From positions 434,001 through 498,000 of the forward strand of contig CP121313.1 in assembly GCA_043513815.1 (NCBI GenBank): a DNA stretch of 64,000 nucleotides, written 5' to 3'. The position numbers and the translations under genes are program-made. Shown piece by piece: positions 1-8,996 of the stretch (its first letter is position 1; the number at the start of each line of letters is the position of its first letter). Source of the DNA: JANQIO01 sp043513815. GTDB taxonomy: Bacteria; Pseudomonadota; Gammaproteobacteria; Pseudomonadales; Halieaceae. The notes beneath the pieces were generated by a model. The model worked only from the letters and a program-made list of their open reading frames with translations. It ran no database searches and was not told the DNA's origin.

Positions 1-388
1 GTTCTGGTTTGCCTGGCTGATCGGTACCCGCAACCAGGGTGTGATCGAAGAAAACCTCGGCAACCTGCCACCCCAGGTGGGATTGCCGCTACCCGACATG
101 GATATTCCTGCCGGCATAGTCAGCGACCTGGTGATGGACGAGGACACGTTCTTCGACCCCGATGAGGGCGATGCATTGAAGTATCAGGCCTACGGTCATT
201 TCAAGGAGGGACTGCCGAGTTGGGTGAAGTTCGATGCACTGCGCCAGCGCTTTGAGTTTTCGCCGCCGGCGGACTCAGAGGGAACAGCGTACATCCGCGT
301 TGTTGCCAGAGACTTCGATGGTGCCGAAGCGGAGCTCAGCTTTCACGTACATTTTTCGCCGGATATAAAACCTGATTTAAATAAGTGA
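1..388 (+). CDS. C-terminal part of a cadherin/Ig-like domain protein (5' partial)
   Basis: The reading frame is open to the window edge, so only the last ~128 residues are present. They show the pattern of a dystroglycan-type cadherin-like (He_PIG/CADG) beta-sandwich domain: a DxDT-F-DPDEGD calcium-type motif, then LPSWVKFD, an F-FSPP strand turn and a D-DG-A-A-L closing strand. Such domains occur as repeats in large secreted or surface proteins, where they mediate adhesion or calcium-stabilised folding. The stop at 386-388 falls just after the domain, so this is the protein's last domain. An internal GTG at 41 could be read as a start but would cut the preceding in-frame sequence for no reason. 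The full protein's function cannot be judged from this fragment. Confidence 0.7.
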   Translation, partial: FWFAWLIGTRNQGVIEENLGNLPPQVGLPLPDMDIPAGIVSDLVMDEDTFFDPDEGDALKYQAYGHFKEGLPSWVKFDALRQRFEFSPPADSEGTAYIRVVARDFDGAEAELSFHVHFSPDIKPDLNK

Positions 389-657
389 CCGCTACGAGGT
401 GTGGGTCACAAATTTCATCTAGATTTCATTGACCCCCCGCCAGCACCTCATATACTGAGAACGCTGGAAGCTATTCCGATTTTTATGTGTTCCATTCGAT
501 TTGCTGTACTGCCTCTCGTTGTGTTCGCCATAAGTAATCGCGATGCTTATAGCAGTCGCCAGGCTGCCATTGGCACCTGGTATGGGGAAATGACGTGGCT
601 ACGGACAGTCATTGCAGACTGCATTCGCGCCACCAGAGATAACGATAGGAAGTAAGC
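389..657 (+). promoter_or_regulatory. Upstream region / probable 5' UTR of the cold-shock gene
   Basis: About 270 bp with no convincing gene. It is more AT-rich than its surroundings, and a ribosome-binding site (AGGAAGT, 649-655) lies just before the csp ATG. CspA-family genes commonly have long structured leaders that control translation at low temperature; a leader here is inferred from position, not from a recognised motif. A GTG-initiated frame across the gap has no domain and no ribosome-binding site, so I do not call it. Confidence 0.35.
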
Positions 658-864
658 ATGTCCACAACCAAAGGCACCGTCAAGTGGTTTAACGAAACCA
701 AGGGCTTCGGCTTTATTCAGCAGGAAGACGGCCCTGACGTTTTCGTTCACTTCAGTGCAATCCAGGGCTCTGGTTTCAGAACCCTGGCCGAAGGCCAGGC
801 AGTCGAGTTCACTGTGACTGACGGCCAGAAGGGCCCGCAGGCGGAAAACGTTACTCCGATCTGA
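658..864 (+). CDS. CspA-family cold-shock protein
   Basis: A 68-residue single cold-shock domain (OB fold) that binds single-stranded RNA/DNA and acts as an RNA chaperone in the cytoplasm. Both nucleic-acid-binding motifs are intact: RNP1 KGFGFI (residues 15-20) and RNP2 VFVHF. The N terminus GTVKWFNETKGFGFI is typical of the family, and the length is exactly that of CspA-like proteins. AGGAAGT lies at the right distance before the ATG. It is monocistronic and converges on the OsmC gene, with a hairpin at 918-939 between them. Bacteria usually have several paralogues, so I cannot say whether this one is cold-inducible or constitutive. Confidence 0.95.
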   Translation: MSTTKGTVKWFNETKGFGFIQQEDGPDVFVHFSAIQGSGFRTLAEGQAVEFTVTDGQKGPQAENVTPI

Positions 865-917
865 TACCCGCGCCTCCGGGCGCCAGATACAAAGCTACAA
901 CTCGGAACACCTTTCAT

Positions 918-939
918 CCTGCTGAAGTTTTTCGGCAGG
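918..939. terminator. Hairpin between convergent csp and osmC-like genes
   Basis: CCTGCTGAA and TTCGGCAGG form a 9-bp stem (one G-T wobble) around a 4-nt loop, between two convergent genes. There is no U-tract on either side, so it is a plausible but not a canonical Rho-independent terminator. A second small GC hairpin (GCCCCG/CGGGGC) lies at about 950-968. Confidence 0.3.
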
Positions 940-985
940 GTATTACCAGCCCCGACCCGCGCGGGGCGGTAACCTCCTTTTCCGG

Positions 986-1423
986 CTATTCGCCCCCCAC
1001 CAGTTTGGTTTCCAGGATTGATTCCCCCTTCAGGGAATTGGTGATGAAGCAACTCTGTTCGGCTTTTTCAAGAAGCCGCTCAGCCTTGTCGCGGCTGCTA
1101 CTGGCTGGCAGGGTGAGGCGTGCGTGGGTGGTAAAGGTGCTGAACTGAATAGCGCGCTCCACCTGGGCCAGGGTGCCGGTCACGCTGACTTCCAGCGATT
1201 CCCACTCCAGCTTCGAGGCCCGGGCAATAGCCTTGAAAGAAAGGATAAAACAGCTGGCCACAGCCGCCACCTGCAGGTCCTCCGGTGAGTGGATATCACC
1301 AGGCCCCCCAAAACCGCTCGGGGGTGCCAGGGTAAGCTCTGGCTGCCCCTCGACGCTGGCGGTTACCAGGCTCTCGGCAGTAGCGGTGGCGGTGGAATTA
1401 TAGTCGTGGGGCAGGCCCTGCAT
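986..1423 (-). CDS. OsmC/Ohr-family peroxiredoxin-like protein
   Basis: A 145-residue protein of the OsmC/Ohr family, which reduces organic hydroperoxides with a reactive cysteine pair. The two cysteines are present at residues 58 (in VAAVASCFILSF) and 125 (in AEQSCFITNSL), with the usual ~65-residue spacing. The HSPEDLQVAAVASC stretch corresponds to the family's conserved central helix. AGGAG lies upstream of the ATG. It is a lone gene, convergent with csp and divergent from the DUF481 gene. Subfamily (OsmC versus YhfA-type) is not decided by what I can see. Confidence 0.85.
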   Translation of the reverse strand: MQGLPHDYNSTATATAESLVTASVEGQPELTLAPPSGFGGPGDIHSPEDLQVAAVASCFILSFKAIARASKLEWESLEVSVTGTLAQVERAIQFSTFTTHARLTLPASSSRDKAERLLEKAEQSCFITNSLKGESILETKLVGGE

Positions 1424-1479
1424 GGCATTCTCCTTGTCGTGTACACTTTGCGCCTTTTCAAGACACAGTGGATTTGGTT

Positions 1480-2517
1480 ATGCCTAAAAGTATAGGGCGT
1501 GTGGCGCGGTTTGTGCTGAGTCTGTTGTTTGCCGCGGTCGCGGTTGACGCGGCGGCGCGCCCCAAGACGGATATCGTGCAACTGGCCAACGGTAACCGGA
1601 TCAATGGTGAGATCAAGGCCATGGAAAACGGCTTGCTCAGGTATGGGACCGATAGCATGGGCACGGTCAGCATCGAGTGGGACGACGTCACAAAACTGGA
1701 TAGCAATCACTTTTTCCGCCTGCGTACCCTTGGCCGGGTGCGACTGTTTGGCGCACTGGGTGAGTCGGAGACCGATGGACATGTCCTGATCGTGCACGCG
1801 GGGGGCGTGGAAGACATCCCGGTACAGAATATCGTGGAGATAGCCCCCATCGAGAGCACGCTTTCTGATCGACTGGATTCGGTAGTCAACTTCGGTTACT
1901 CCGACATCAAGGCCAGCGGTGCCAGCAGCACGGAGCTGGGCCTGCGCGTCACCTATGACGATGAGTACAGTCGGAACGTCCTGGATGCGCGCTCGATCGT
2001 GGCGGAATCCAACTCTGAAACCAATACCTCCAATCGCATCGATCTGACGCGCCAGCGTCTCTGGGAGAACCCGGTTTACTTCAACTTCTACCGGGTGGGC
2101 TGGGAGCGCAACGATCAGTTGGCCGTCGACAGTCGCGTGGTGACGAGCTATGGCATCGGCCGGCGCATTTTCGACGACAATCGCACCAAGCTGTCCCTCA
2201 TAGGCGGCTTGCAGTTGGTGAGTGAGGAGGACTCCCAGGGAGAGGGTACCGAGAGCGTTGAGGGACTGCTTGTTGCGAACTACCGCACCTGGAGCTTCTC
2301 GTCTCCCGATCTGGAACTGGTCACGGGCCTGCGCGTCTACCCGGGCATTACCGAATCCGGGCGCCTGCGTGCAGACGCTGACATTACCCTGAGCTGGGAG
2401 GTTATCGGCGATCTGGATCTCAACCTGACGGCCTCCAGCAGCTACGACAACGAAAGCAACGATGACGGCGACGACTACGACTACAGCATCACTACGGGGG
2501 TGGCCTGGGAGTTCTAG
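1480..2517 (+). CDS. DUF481-family outer-membrane beta-barrel protein with LSm-like N-terminal repeats
   Basis: About 345 residues with an N-terminal signal peptide (hydrophobic FVLSLLFAAVAVDAAA after a basic start). After cleavage come two tandem ~40-residue beta units of similar pattern (VQLANGNRINGEIK... and VRLFGALGESETDGHV...). The remaining ~250 residues have alternating aromatic/polar strands and end in F, as expected for a DUF481 beta-barrel (the family of E. coli YdiY, salt-induced outer-membrane protein). I chose the ATG at 1480 over an in-frame GTG at 1468 because it places the signal peptide at the start. A paralogue with the same architecture lies at 60347-61366. Role unknown. 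Confidence 0.8.
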   Translation: MPKSIGRVARFVLSLLFAAVAVDAAARPKTDIVQLANGNRINGEIKAMENGLLRYGTDSMGTVSIEWDDVTKLDSNHFFRLRTLGRVRLFGALGESETDGHVLIVHAGGVEDIPVQNIVEIAPIESTLSDRLDSVVNFGYSDIKASGASSTELGLRVTYDDEYSRNVLDARSIVAESNSETNTSNRIDLTRQRLWENPVYFNFYRVGWERNDQLAVDSRVVTSYGIGRRIFDDNRTKLSLIGGLQLVSEEDSQGEGTESVEGLLVANYRTWSFSSPDLELVTGLRVYPGITESGRLRADADITLSWEVIGDLDLNLTASSSYDNESNDDGDDYDYSITTGVAWEF

Positions 2518-2606
2518 CCTCGCTAAATCAGACGAATTGCGCTAAACTGAGTGGCTCAGTGCGCATAGCGCGCAGTCCTAACTCACTGACTTAATACATA
2601 AAAGAC

Positions 2607-2783
2607 ATGGCATCCAGCAAAAAGCGTGGGCAGAGCGCCCCAGTCGAAACCAGTTCATCCATCGCAGAGCAGACCGCCGCCTTCCTGAAGTCGGGTGGCA
2701 AGATTGATGAAGTCCCCCGCGGCGTCAGCGGCCAGACCAGCCTGACGGCTCGCAAGCACATCACGATTAGTACCAAGTCCTAG
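2607..2783 (+). CDS. Small basic protein with a SutA-like FLKSGGKI motif
   Basis: A 58-residue protein starting MASSKKRGQSAP, with a Lys/Ser-rich disordered-looking N terminus, a helix SSIAEQTAAFLKSGGKI and a C-terminal TARKHITIS segment. The EQ-x3-FLKSGGKIDEV stretch resembles the conserved motif of SutA, a small RNA-polymerase-associated regulator described in Pseudomonas aeruginosa, but this protein lacks SutA's acidic N terminus. The resemblance is from memory of the family and is weak. It lies alone between DUF481 and the 2-hydroxyacid dehydrogenase. A short palindrome (ACTGAG-TGG-CTCAGT, 2546-2560) precedes it and may end the DUF481 transcript. The ribosome-binding site is poor. Confidence 0.55.
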   Translation: MASSKKRGQSAPVETSSSIAEQTAAFLKSGGKIDEVPRGVSGQTSLTARKHITISTKS

Positions 2784-2837
2784 GCACTCAGCCCCAGCCA
2801 CACCTGAACCGGTGACCAGCACCTTCCCCATGACAGC

Positions 2838-3812
2838 ATGATGAAGGTGTTCGCTACCAGTCAGCTACCCGGTGATGCCCTGCAGCGCCTTTCGCGGCAC
2901 TGCGAACTCGACATCTGGGACGCTGACACCCCGGTTCCTGCCGATATCCTGCTGGAGCGTCTCCAGGGCTGCTCAGGCCTGCTGTGCCTGTTGACCAATC
3001 CTTTAGATGCCGCAATCGTCGGCGCCTGCCCGGAGTTGCGCATGGTCTCCAGCATGTCGGTGGGTGTCGATCACATCGATGTTGATGCGCTGACCCGGCG
3101 CGGTATACCACTCGGCAATACGCCGGGTATCCTGGTGGATACCACTGCCGATCTCACCTTTGCCTTGTTGCTGGCGGCAGCCCGCCGTATTCCCGAAGCC
3201 GACCACTTTGTGCGGGCCGGTCACTGGGATCCTGCATCCCCCTGGCACCCCGATATGTTTGTCGGCCGCGATCTTGCCGGCGCCACCCTGGGTATTCTCG
3301 GCATGGGTGCCATCGGCCAGGCAGTGGCGAGGCGGGCTGCTGGGTTCGGTATGAAAATCATCGCCTGGAACCGAAGCCCGCGACAGGTGGACGGTATAGA
3401 GGCCGTATCCTTCGAGGCGTTGCTGGCAGCGTCTGACTTCCTGAGTATCAACGTCGCCCTGGCTGCCGAGACCCGTCACCTGCTGAATCGTGACGCGATT
3501 GCCCGGATGAAACCCGGAGCCGTGTTGGTCAATACCGCCCGTGGCGGTATCGTTGACGAGCTGGCGCTGGCTGACGCCTTGCGGGAAGGACGCCTGTTTG
3601 CCGCCGGCGTCGATGTGTTCGGGCGTGAGCCGGTGGAGCCGGAAAACCCCTTGCTGGAACTGCCCAATGTCGTGCTGGCCCCCCACATCGGTAGCGCCAG
3701 CCAGCGCACTCGGGAGCGCATGGCCGCCCTGGCCGCTGATAATCTCATCGCAGCACTCGAAGGCGAACGCATGCCGCACTGCGTGAACCCAGAGGTCTAC
3801 GGGCCAGCTTAG
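2838..3812 (+). CDS. D-isomer 2-hydroxyacid dehydrogenase (glyoxylate/hydroxypyruvate reductase type)
   Basis: A 324-residue NAD(P)-dependent reductase of the D-2-hydroxyacid dehydrogenase family, most like D-glycerate dehydrogenase / glyoxylate reductase. Visible motifs are the substrate-side MSVGVDHID, the Rossmann loop GILGMGAIGQAVARR, the arginine motif NTARGGIVDE and the catalytic histidine motif LAPHIGSAS. It would reduce glyoxylate to glycolate or hydroxypyruvate to D-glycerate in the cytoplasm. Glycolate oxidase (glcDEF) lies at 34.5 kb, so both directions of glycolate/glyoxylate exchange could exist in this organism. Two adjacent ATGs (2838, 2841) are possible starts. Substrate is inferred from family only. 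Confidence 0.85.
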   Translation: MMKVFATSQLPGDALQRLSRHCELDIWDADTPVPADILLERLQGCSGLLCLLTNPLDAAIVGACPELRMVSSMSVGVDHIDVDALTRRGIPLGNTPGILVDTTADLTFALLLAAARRIPEADHFVRAGHWDPASPWHPDMFVGRDLAGATLGILGMGAIGQAVARRAAGFGMKIIAWNRSPRQVDGIEAVSFEALLAASDFLSINVALAAETRHLLNRDAIARMKPGAVLVNTARGGIVDELALADALREGRLFAAGVDVFGREPVEPENPLLELPNVVLAPHIGSASQRTRERMAALAADNLIAALEGERMPHCVNPEVYGPA

Positions 3813-3868
3813 GGTCCGCTTCCGCCAGGCTGCTATCATTTGGCGAACATGTGAACGGAGGGACGAGC

Positions 3869-4714
3869 ATGGCCCAGCAATCACATACACCCGCAGAAGT
3901 AGCGATCACGCCGCGCAACCGCGAGTTCGCCGTGGAGGAACAGCTCGCCACCGACTGGTTTGACGGTCACCCCTTCAAGACCGCCTGGTTCAATGCCATG
4001 TCAATTACCTTCCCCCTGGGCGAAAAATTCTTTATCGACAGCGTGCGCGCCTTTTCTGATCAGGTGGATGACCCCAGGCTGAGTGCCGAGATACGCCAGT
4101 TCTGCGGCCAGGAAGGATTCCACCGCCGCGAGCACGACCGGTATAACCGGGCCCTGTGTCGGCTGCGTGGCTACGACCTCGGCTGGTTGGAAGGCCGGCT
4201 GGAGAAGAACATCAGTCGTGCAAAAAAAATGCTCTCCCCAGTCAACCAGCTCGCTGCTACCGCCGCCCTTGAGCACATCACCGCGATCATGGCGGAGTCC
4301 CAGCTCGGCCCTGATTCACCGATGGCTGGCAAGGTGGATCCCGCCATGGTCGCGCTATGGGATTGGCATGCCGCAGAGGAAATGGAGCACAAATCGGTGG
4401 CTTTTGACGTGTACCGCGCCGTGGAGGGTGGCGAGGCCATGCGCAAGTCCGCCCTGCGCCGCGCCACCTTTTTCCTGTTCGTCGATGTCATGGGAGGAGT
4501 GATCCACATGCTCAAACACGACGGCAAACTCTGGCAGCCTGCGCTATGGCGGGAGGGCTGGCAGTTCCTGTTGGGTGGCGACGGCATCCTGCGCCGACTG
4601 TGGCCCGCCTATCGGGATTATTTTCGCGAGGGCTTTCACCCCTGGCAGCGTGATACTCACCAGTTGCTCTATGACTGGCAGGCCGAGCAGGGGCAGGTGG
4701 CGCAGGGCAGTTGA
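3869..4714 (+). CDS. Predicted metal-dependent hydrolase (PF10118 type)
   Basis: A 281-residue soluble protein of the poorly characterised predicted metal-dependent hydrolase family. Likely metal ligands lie in two helices, EGFHRREHDRYN and WHAAEEMEHKSVAFDVY, whose Glu/His spacing looks like a ferritin-like di-metal helical arrangement. I chose the ATG at 3869 because GGAGGG precedes it; an in-frame GTG at 3851 has none. Its stop overlaps the start of the DUF885 gene, so the two are probably translated together. The substrate of this family is not known to me. Confidence 0.7.
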   Translation: MAQQSHTPAEVAITPRNREFAVEEQLATDWFDGHPFKTAWFNAMSITFPLGEKFFIDSVRAFSDQVDDPRLSAEIRQFCGQEGFHRREHDRYNRALCRLRGYDLGWLEGRLEKNISRAKKMLSPVNQLAATAALEHITAIMAESQLGPDSPMAGKVDPAMVALWDWHAAEEMEHKSVAFDVYRAVEGGEAMRKSALRRATFFLFVDVMGGVIHMLKHDGKLWQPALWREGWQFLLGGDGILRRLWPAYRDYFREGFHPWQRDTHQLLYDWQAEQGQVAQGS

Positions 4715-6507
4715 AACGCTGGTCAGGCATCGCCGCTGTCGCAATCCTGCTGCTGGGGGGCTGGTACCTGTACCGGCTCGCCTGGGGCGTTCCACTCAAC
4801 ATCAATCATTTCGCCGATCGCAGCTCCTTCAGGCTGCTGCTGCAATACCCGGAACTGCTCACCATGCTGGGGGCAGCGGACAATACGCTGCTGGATTTCC
4901 ACAGCCACCGGTTCAGCGACCTGTCCCCTGCCGGGGACGCCGAACGCCGGGCGCTGGTGGAGGAAGTCCAGGTCCAGCTTTCGGCCTACGATGACCAGTC
5001 TCTCTCCGGGCAGCAGGCGCTCACCCGCGGCTATCTTGCCTGGGCCTGGCGGGATCGCATGGCGCCCAATCGCTTTCCCTACCACTTCAGCCATATCACC
5101 TACGCGGGCCCCTATCCGATAAACCAGACTGCCGGTGTCCAGGAAGTGCCGCTGGAGGTGTTGAGCCAGTACCAGCGGATTGAAGATGAAGACAGCGCCC
5201 TGCGCTTCCTGGAGCGCATGGGGGCGATTCCCTTTTTCCTGACCAATCTGGCGCTGGGCGTCGAAGCCCGCGCCGAGCTGGGCGTGTTGCCTCCGCGGGT
5301 GATTCTGACCAGGCTGATACGCCGCGCCGAAGGCCTGCTGGAACTGCCGCCTGAGGACTGGTCGATCTACCGGGCGTTCGCGACCCAGGTCAAGGAGGCA
5401 GCCATTGATGAAGTGCGCAAGCGGGCGCTGCTGGACCGGGGCTTCGCGCAGCTTGAGTTGGTAGTCATTCCCGCCTATGAGGATTACCTGGAACTGCTGC
5501 GCCAGTGGCAAGCCCGCGCCCCCGATACGGCAGGGCTGTGGGCGTTACCGGACGGCGAGGCTTACTACCAGGCGCTGTTGACGTTCTACACCACCACGAC
5601 GCTTACAGCGGCAGACATCCACCAGCTGGGACTTGTGAGGGTGGCGGCCATTGGACGGGAGATGGATGCGGCCCTGGCCGCGCTCGGCTATGACCAGGGC
5701 AGTCGCGTGGAGCGATTGCAGGCTCTGAGCGCCGCGCGCCCACCGGCGCAGGATGCGGCGACCGTGCTTGAGCAATACCAGGCGGAAACCCGTCGGCTGG
5801 AGCAGGGCATTGCCCCCGCCTTTGCGATCGCCCACATCGAGCCGCTGGAAGTGCGTGCCATACCCAAAGAGCGGGAGATAGGCTCGCCGTTTGCCTACTA
5901 TCGTCCCGCGGCGCTGGATGGCAGCCGCCCGGGATATTTCTATGTGAATCTTGCGGATCTCGACCAGCACGAGCCCTTTGCCATGCGCACCCTGGTCGCC
6001 CACGAGGCAATCCCGGGTCATCACTACCAGACCTCGGCGGCGCACGTGGCCGAGGATTTGCCGCTGGTGCGTGGCTCCGACGTCATCGGCGCCTACTCGG
6101 AAGGGTGGGCGCTTTATGCCGAGCGGCTTGTCGCGGAGCTGGGACTACACGATCCGGCCACCGATATCGGTCGCCTGCAGGCGGAAATGTTTCGCGCGGT
6201 CAGGCTGGTGGTGGATACCGGTATCCACCACTATCGCTGGACCCGTGAGCAGGCCATTGACTACATGCTGGAGCAGACCGGTCGTCCCCGGGGGGATGTG
6301 GTTTCGGAGGTAGAGCGTTACATCGCAATGCCCGGGCAGGCCTGCGCCTACATGATAGGTATGCTGGAAATCATGGACATGCGCGAGCAGGCGAAGGCCC
6401 GCCAGGGTGAGCGGTTTTCCCTGCCGGCTTTTCACGATGTGGTGTTGAAGAACGGGGCCCTGCCATTGTCACTATTGCGCAGTGAGGTGGAGCGCCAGCT
6501 GAACTAG
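4711..6507 (+). CDS. DUF885-family zinc hydrolase, membrane-anchored
   Basis: A 598-residue protein with an N-terminal hydrophobic anchor or signal (GIAAVAILLLGGWYLYRLAW), so probably periplasmic or membrane-tethered. The C-terminal half carries the DUF885 signature VAHEAIPGHHYQ, containing the HExxxxH-type zinc motif, followed by a downstream glutamate helix GAYSEGWALYAERL. This layout resembles metallo-carboxypeptidases and other gluzincin-like enzymes. The start is a TTG overlapping the previous gene's TGA by three bases; the hydrophobic N terminus begins immediately after it, which supports that start. Substrate unknown. Confidence 0.8.
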   Translation: MKRWSGIAAVAILLLGGWYLYRLAWGVPLNINHFADRSSFRLLLQYPELLTMLGAADNTLLDFHSHRFSDLSPAGDAERRALVEEVQVQLSAYDDQSLSGQQALTRGYLAWAWRDRMAPNRFPYHFSHITYAGPYPINQTAGVQEVPLEVLSQYQRIEDEDSALRFLERMGAIPFFLTNLALGVEARAELGVLPPRVILTRLIRRAEGLLELPPEDWSIYRAFATQVKEAAIDEVRKRALLDRGFAQLELVVIPAYEDYLELLRQWQARAPDTAGLWALPDGEAYYQALLTFYTTTTLTAADIHQLGLVRVAAIGREMDAALAALGYDQGSRVERLQALSAARPPAQDAATVLEQYQAETRRLEQGIAPAFAIAHIEPLEVRAIPKEREIGSPFAYYRPAALDGSRPGYFYVNLADLDQHEPFAMRTLVAHEAIPGHHYQTSAAHVAEDLPLVRGSDVIGAYSEGWALYAERLVAELGLHDPATDIGRLQAEMFRAVRLVVDTGIHHYRWTREQAIDYMLEQTGRPRGDVVSEVERYIAMPGQACAYMIGMLEIMDMREQAKARQGERFSLPAFHDVVLKNGALPLSLLRSEVERQLN

Positions 6508-6535
6508 CCGCCAACTCCAGGCATGCCTGCTGCGG

Positions 6536-8803
6536 CTACGGCCCCTGGCGTGCGAGCGTGGCTACATCGGCGCAGGTTTCGGCCAGCGGTTGCCAGCTGT
6601 TGGGGACCGGGTTTTCGATGCATACCATCGTCAGGATTTTCTCCCGTTCTCTGGCGAGCACGGTATCTACCCGCGCGCGCAGCTCCTCAAAACGCGGATT
6701 GCCGGCCAGCGGCGCCAGTATGGGTTCATCAAACAGTTCGCTGACATAGAAGTGGTCGTCGATAGCCGCCTCGAAATAGTCCATGGCGCTATCGCGATCT
6801 CCCGCGAGGAAGGCACGCAGTCCCCGGTCCCAGGTCAGGTTGGCATAGCGACTGGTAGCGGTGTTGCCGCGGGCTTCCAGATCGCGATCAATCTTGGCGA
6901 GCTCTTTTTGTGCAGCCTGGGGGTTGCCACTCTGCTGCAGCAACCAGGCATAGCGAATATGAAGGTCGAGCCCGTAACCCCCGCCAATCATGGGCAGGGC
7001 ACCCTTACCTTCCGCCACTTCTCGCCAGCCCTCCAGGGCGGCAGATGAGTCACCATTCCAGTACAGCAGGTTGGGGAGCCATCGATCATACATTGTATTG
7101 TCAGGGTCGATTTCCCGCAGCCGCTGCATCATCACGACGGCCTTGCTGATATCGCCGCAGAACGCCTCGGCCTGCGTGAGTGTAACGTCGGAGACCCGAC
7201 GAGCCTCCTCGACCATACCCACGTCGCAGAACCTGCCGACCATGAATTGGTTTGACCAGCGATCCAGTGGGTCAACGTCATAGGCGCGCAGCGACCAGTA
7301 GAGGGCTTCGCTGATTTCACCTTGCACTATCGCGATACGGGCCAGCGTCGAAAAACCCGCCCAGGGATGCTGCTCGGCCAGGATTGTGGCGCCGGCGCGA
7401 GCGGCTTCCGGATCGTATTCTGCCAGGTGATTGGCGTAATAGTTGATTCGACCCACCACCGACAGCGGATCCACTTCAATCAGTTTCTTGACGGCTGCGT
7501 CTGCTTCTTCGTAGCGACTGATAAAGAGGGCGCTGGTTTGCAGCCAGTTGAGTGCGTCCGTATAGACCGGGTTGTAGGTCAGTGCCTTCCCGGCGTACTC
7601 AATAGCCGCTTCTTCATCGCTGTTGGAGCCTGCGATAATGGATTTTGCTCCCCAACTCTCCGCCAGCTCCGGGTTGAGTTCCATGGCGCGTTCAGCATGG
7701 GGAGTCGCCCGGTCATTGATCTCCGCGACGGTAAGGTCGCCATACGCTGAAGGCCGGTCGCCTGACAGTGCAATGGCAATAGCCAGCATCGCCTGCGAGG
7801 GCGCAAAGTTCGGATCCAGGCGAATAGACTTTTCCAGTTCCCGCACGGCATCGGCAATGGCCTTGTTGCCGCGCTGGTTTACCAGGTAGCGGCCTTTCAG
7901 GTAGGCCTCGTAAGCGGCGGTGTTGGCTGTCTCTGCCACCCGTGGCGCCTGCAGGACCCGGACATCAGAAATACCCATTTGCGCTTTCAAGGCCTTGCCG
8001 ATGGCGGCGGAGATCTCATCCTGGATGGCGAACACGTCAGTCAACTCGCGGTCGTAGGTTTCCGACCACAGGTGGTAGCCGTTCTCGGCTTCGATTAGCT
8101 GGGCGGTGATGCGCAGTTTGGTGCCGGACTTGCGGACCGAGCCCTCCAGCACGTGGTTAACTTTGAGGAGTTGGGCGATCTCGCTGATATCGCGATTGTC
8201 GCCCTTGAACTGGAAGGACGAGGTACGGGCGGCGACCCGCAGTTGTGGTACCTGGGCCAGCACATTCAGCAACTCTTCAGAGATGCCGTCAGAGAAAAAT
8301 TCCTGCTCCGGGTCAGATGACAAATTGACGAAAGGCAGCACGGCGATGGACTTGTCGTCGAAGTCGCTCGCCCGCTCAGACGCCGTCGAAGTTGAGCCGC
8401 TGGCGGGTATTGCCGAACTCTTTTCGACACTGGCCGAGACGGGGGCTGCCGGCGCATCAACCTGAATCTGTGAATCCCACACCAGGAAGGTGCCCAGCAC
8501 TAACAGCATGACGATGATAGTGACGTCGAGCTTGTGGGCGGTGTGGTGAGTGATCGAGGAGTCACGATCAATCTCGCTTTCGCGCTTCAGGCCCTCGGGG
8601 GTCATCTCGAACGCCCAGGCAAAGGCCAGCGCCGGCAGGAAGCCGATCGCCAGCAGGCCGAGCAGCGCAGGTATGACCCAGTCAGGTACGCCCAGGGCGT
8701 CCAGCAGGATGTCGGCAATCTGCAGCAATAGCCACGACGTGACCACGTAGGCAACGCCGATGCGTACGACGTTACGCCGCCTTAATTCACCGAAAAAGCT
8801 CAT
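6536..8803 (-). CDS. Membrane protein with TolB-like (FlgO-type) domain and TPR repeats
   Basis: A 755-residue protein. Residues 1-65 hold two hydrophobic segments after the start MSFFGELRRRNVVRIGVAYV, and a third lies near 95-115. A Ser/Ala-rich linker leads to a TolB-N/FlgO-like domain (about 150-285, SIAVLPFVNLSSDPEQ.F..GISEELLN) and then a long array of TPR helices to the end. This architecture is common in marine gammaproteobacteria and is often mis-annotated as adenylate cyclase because some relatives carry a cyclase or winged-helix N terminus; neither is present here. It probably serves as an inner-membrane scaffold or signalling protein. Function unknown. Confidence 0.75.
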   Translation of the reverse strand: MSFFGELRRRNVVRIGVAYVVTSWLLLQIADILLDALGVPDWVIPALLGLLAIGFLPALAFAWAFEMTPEGLKRESEIDRDSSITHHTAHKLDVTIIVMLLVLGTFLVWDSQIQVDAPAAPVSASVEKSSAIPASGSTSTASERASDFDDKSIAVLPFVNLSSDPEQEFFSDGISEELLNVLAQVPQLRVAARTSSFQFKGDNRDISEIAQLLKVNHVLEGSVRKSGTKLRITAQLIEAENGYHLWSETYDRELTDVFAIQDEISAAIGKALKAQMGISDVRVLQAPRVAETANTAAYEAYLKGRYLVNQRGNKAIADAVRELEKSIRLDPNFAPSQAMLAIAIALSGDRPSAYGDLTVAEINDRATPHAERAMELNPELAESWGAKSIIAGSNSDEEAAIEYAGKALTYNPVYTDALNWLQTSALFISRYEEADAAVKKLIEVDPLSVVGRINYYANHLAEYDPEAARAGATILAEQHPWAGFSTLARIAIVQGEISEALYWSLRAYDVDPLDRWSNQFMVGRFCDVGMVEEARRVSDVTLTQAEAFCGDISKAVVMMQRLREIDPDNTMYDRWLPNLLYWNGDSSAALEGWREVAEGKGALPMIGGGYGLDLHIRYAWLLQQSGNPQAAQKELAKIDRDLEARGNTATSRYANLTWDRGLRAFLAGDRDSAMDYFEAAIDDHFYVSELFDEPILAPLAGNPRFEELRARVDTVLAREREKILTMVCIENPVPNSWQPLAETCADVATLARQGP

Positions 8804-8996
8804 CCCTGGCCCGTTGGTCGAAGATTAACCAACAATATCAGGTTGGGAGGGCAGGGGGTAGCGCAGCTATGGTGCGCCTGTGAACAAGCGCACAGGTCGC
8901 GGGCGGTTTGGGCAGGACGGCTGCGTTTTGGGGCTGTGCAGGTGCTGTGCGAGCAGCGGTCACCAGCGGCTTTGCCGCCGGCAAGCAGGCGCTGAA

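Noticed and set aside
401..655. 84-residue frame upstream of the cold-shock gene
   Set aside because: GTG start, no ribosome-binding site, no domain; better explained as the csp leader.
6536..8803. Annotation as adenylate cyclase
   Set aside because: No cyclase catalytic domain is present; only membrane segments, a TolB-like domain and TPRs.
8870..8900. CCTGTG/CACAGG hairpin upstream of the TolB-like/TPR gene
   Set aside because: Six-bp stem, no U-tract, weak for a terminator or riboswitch.
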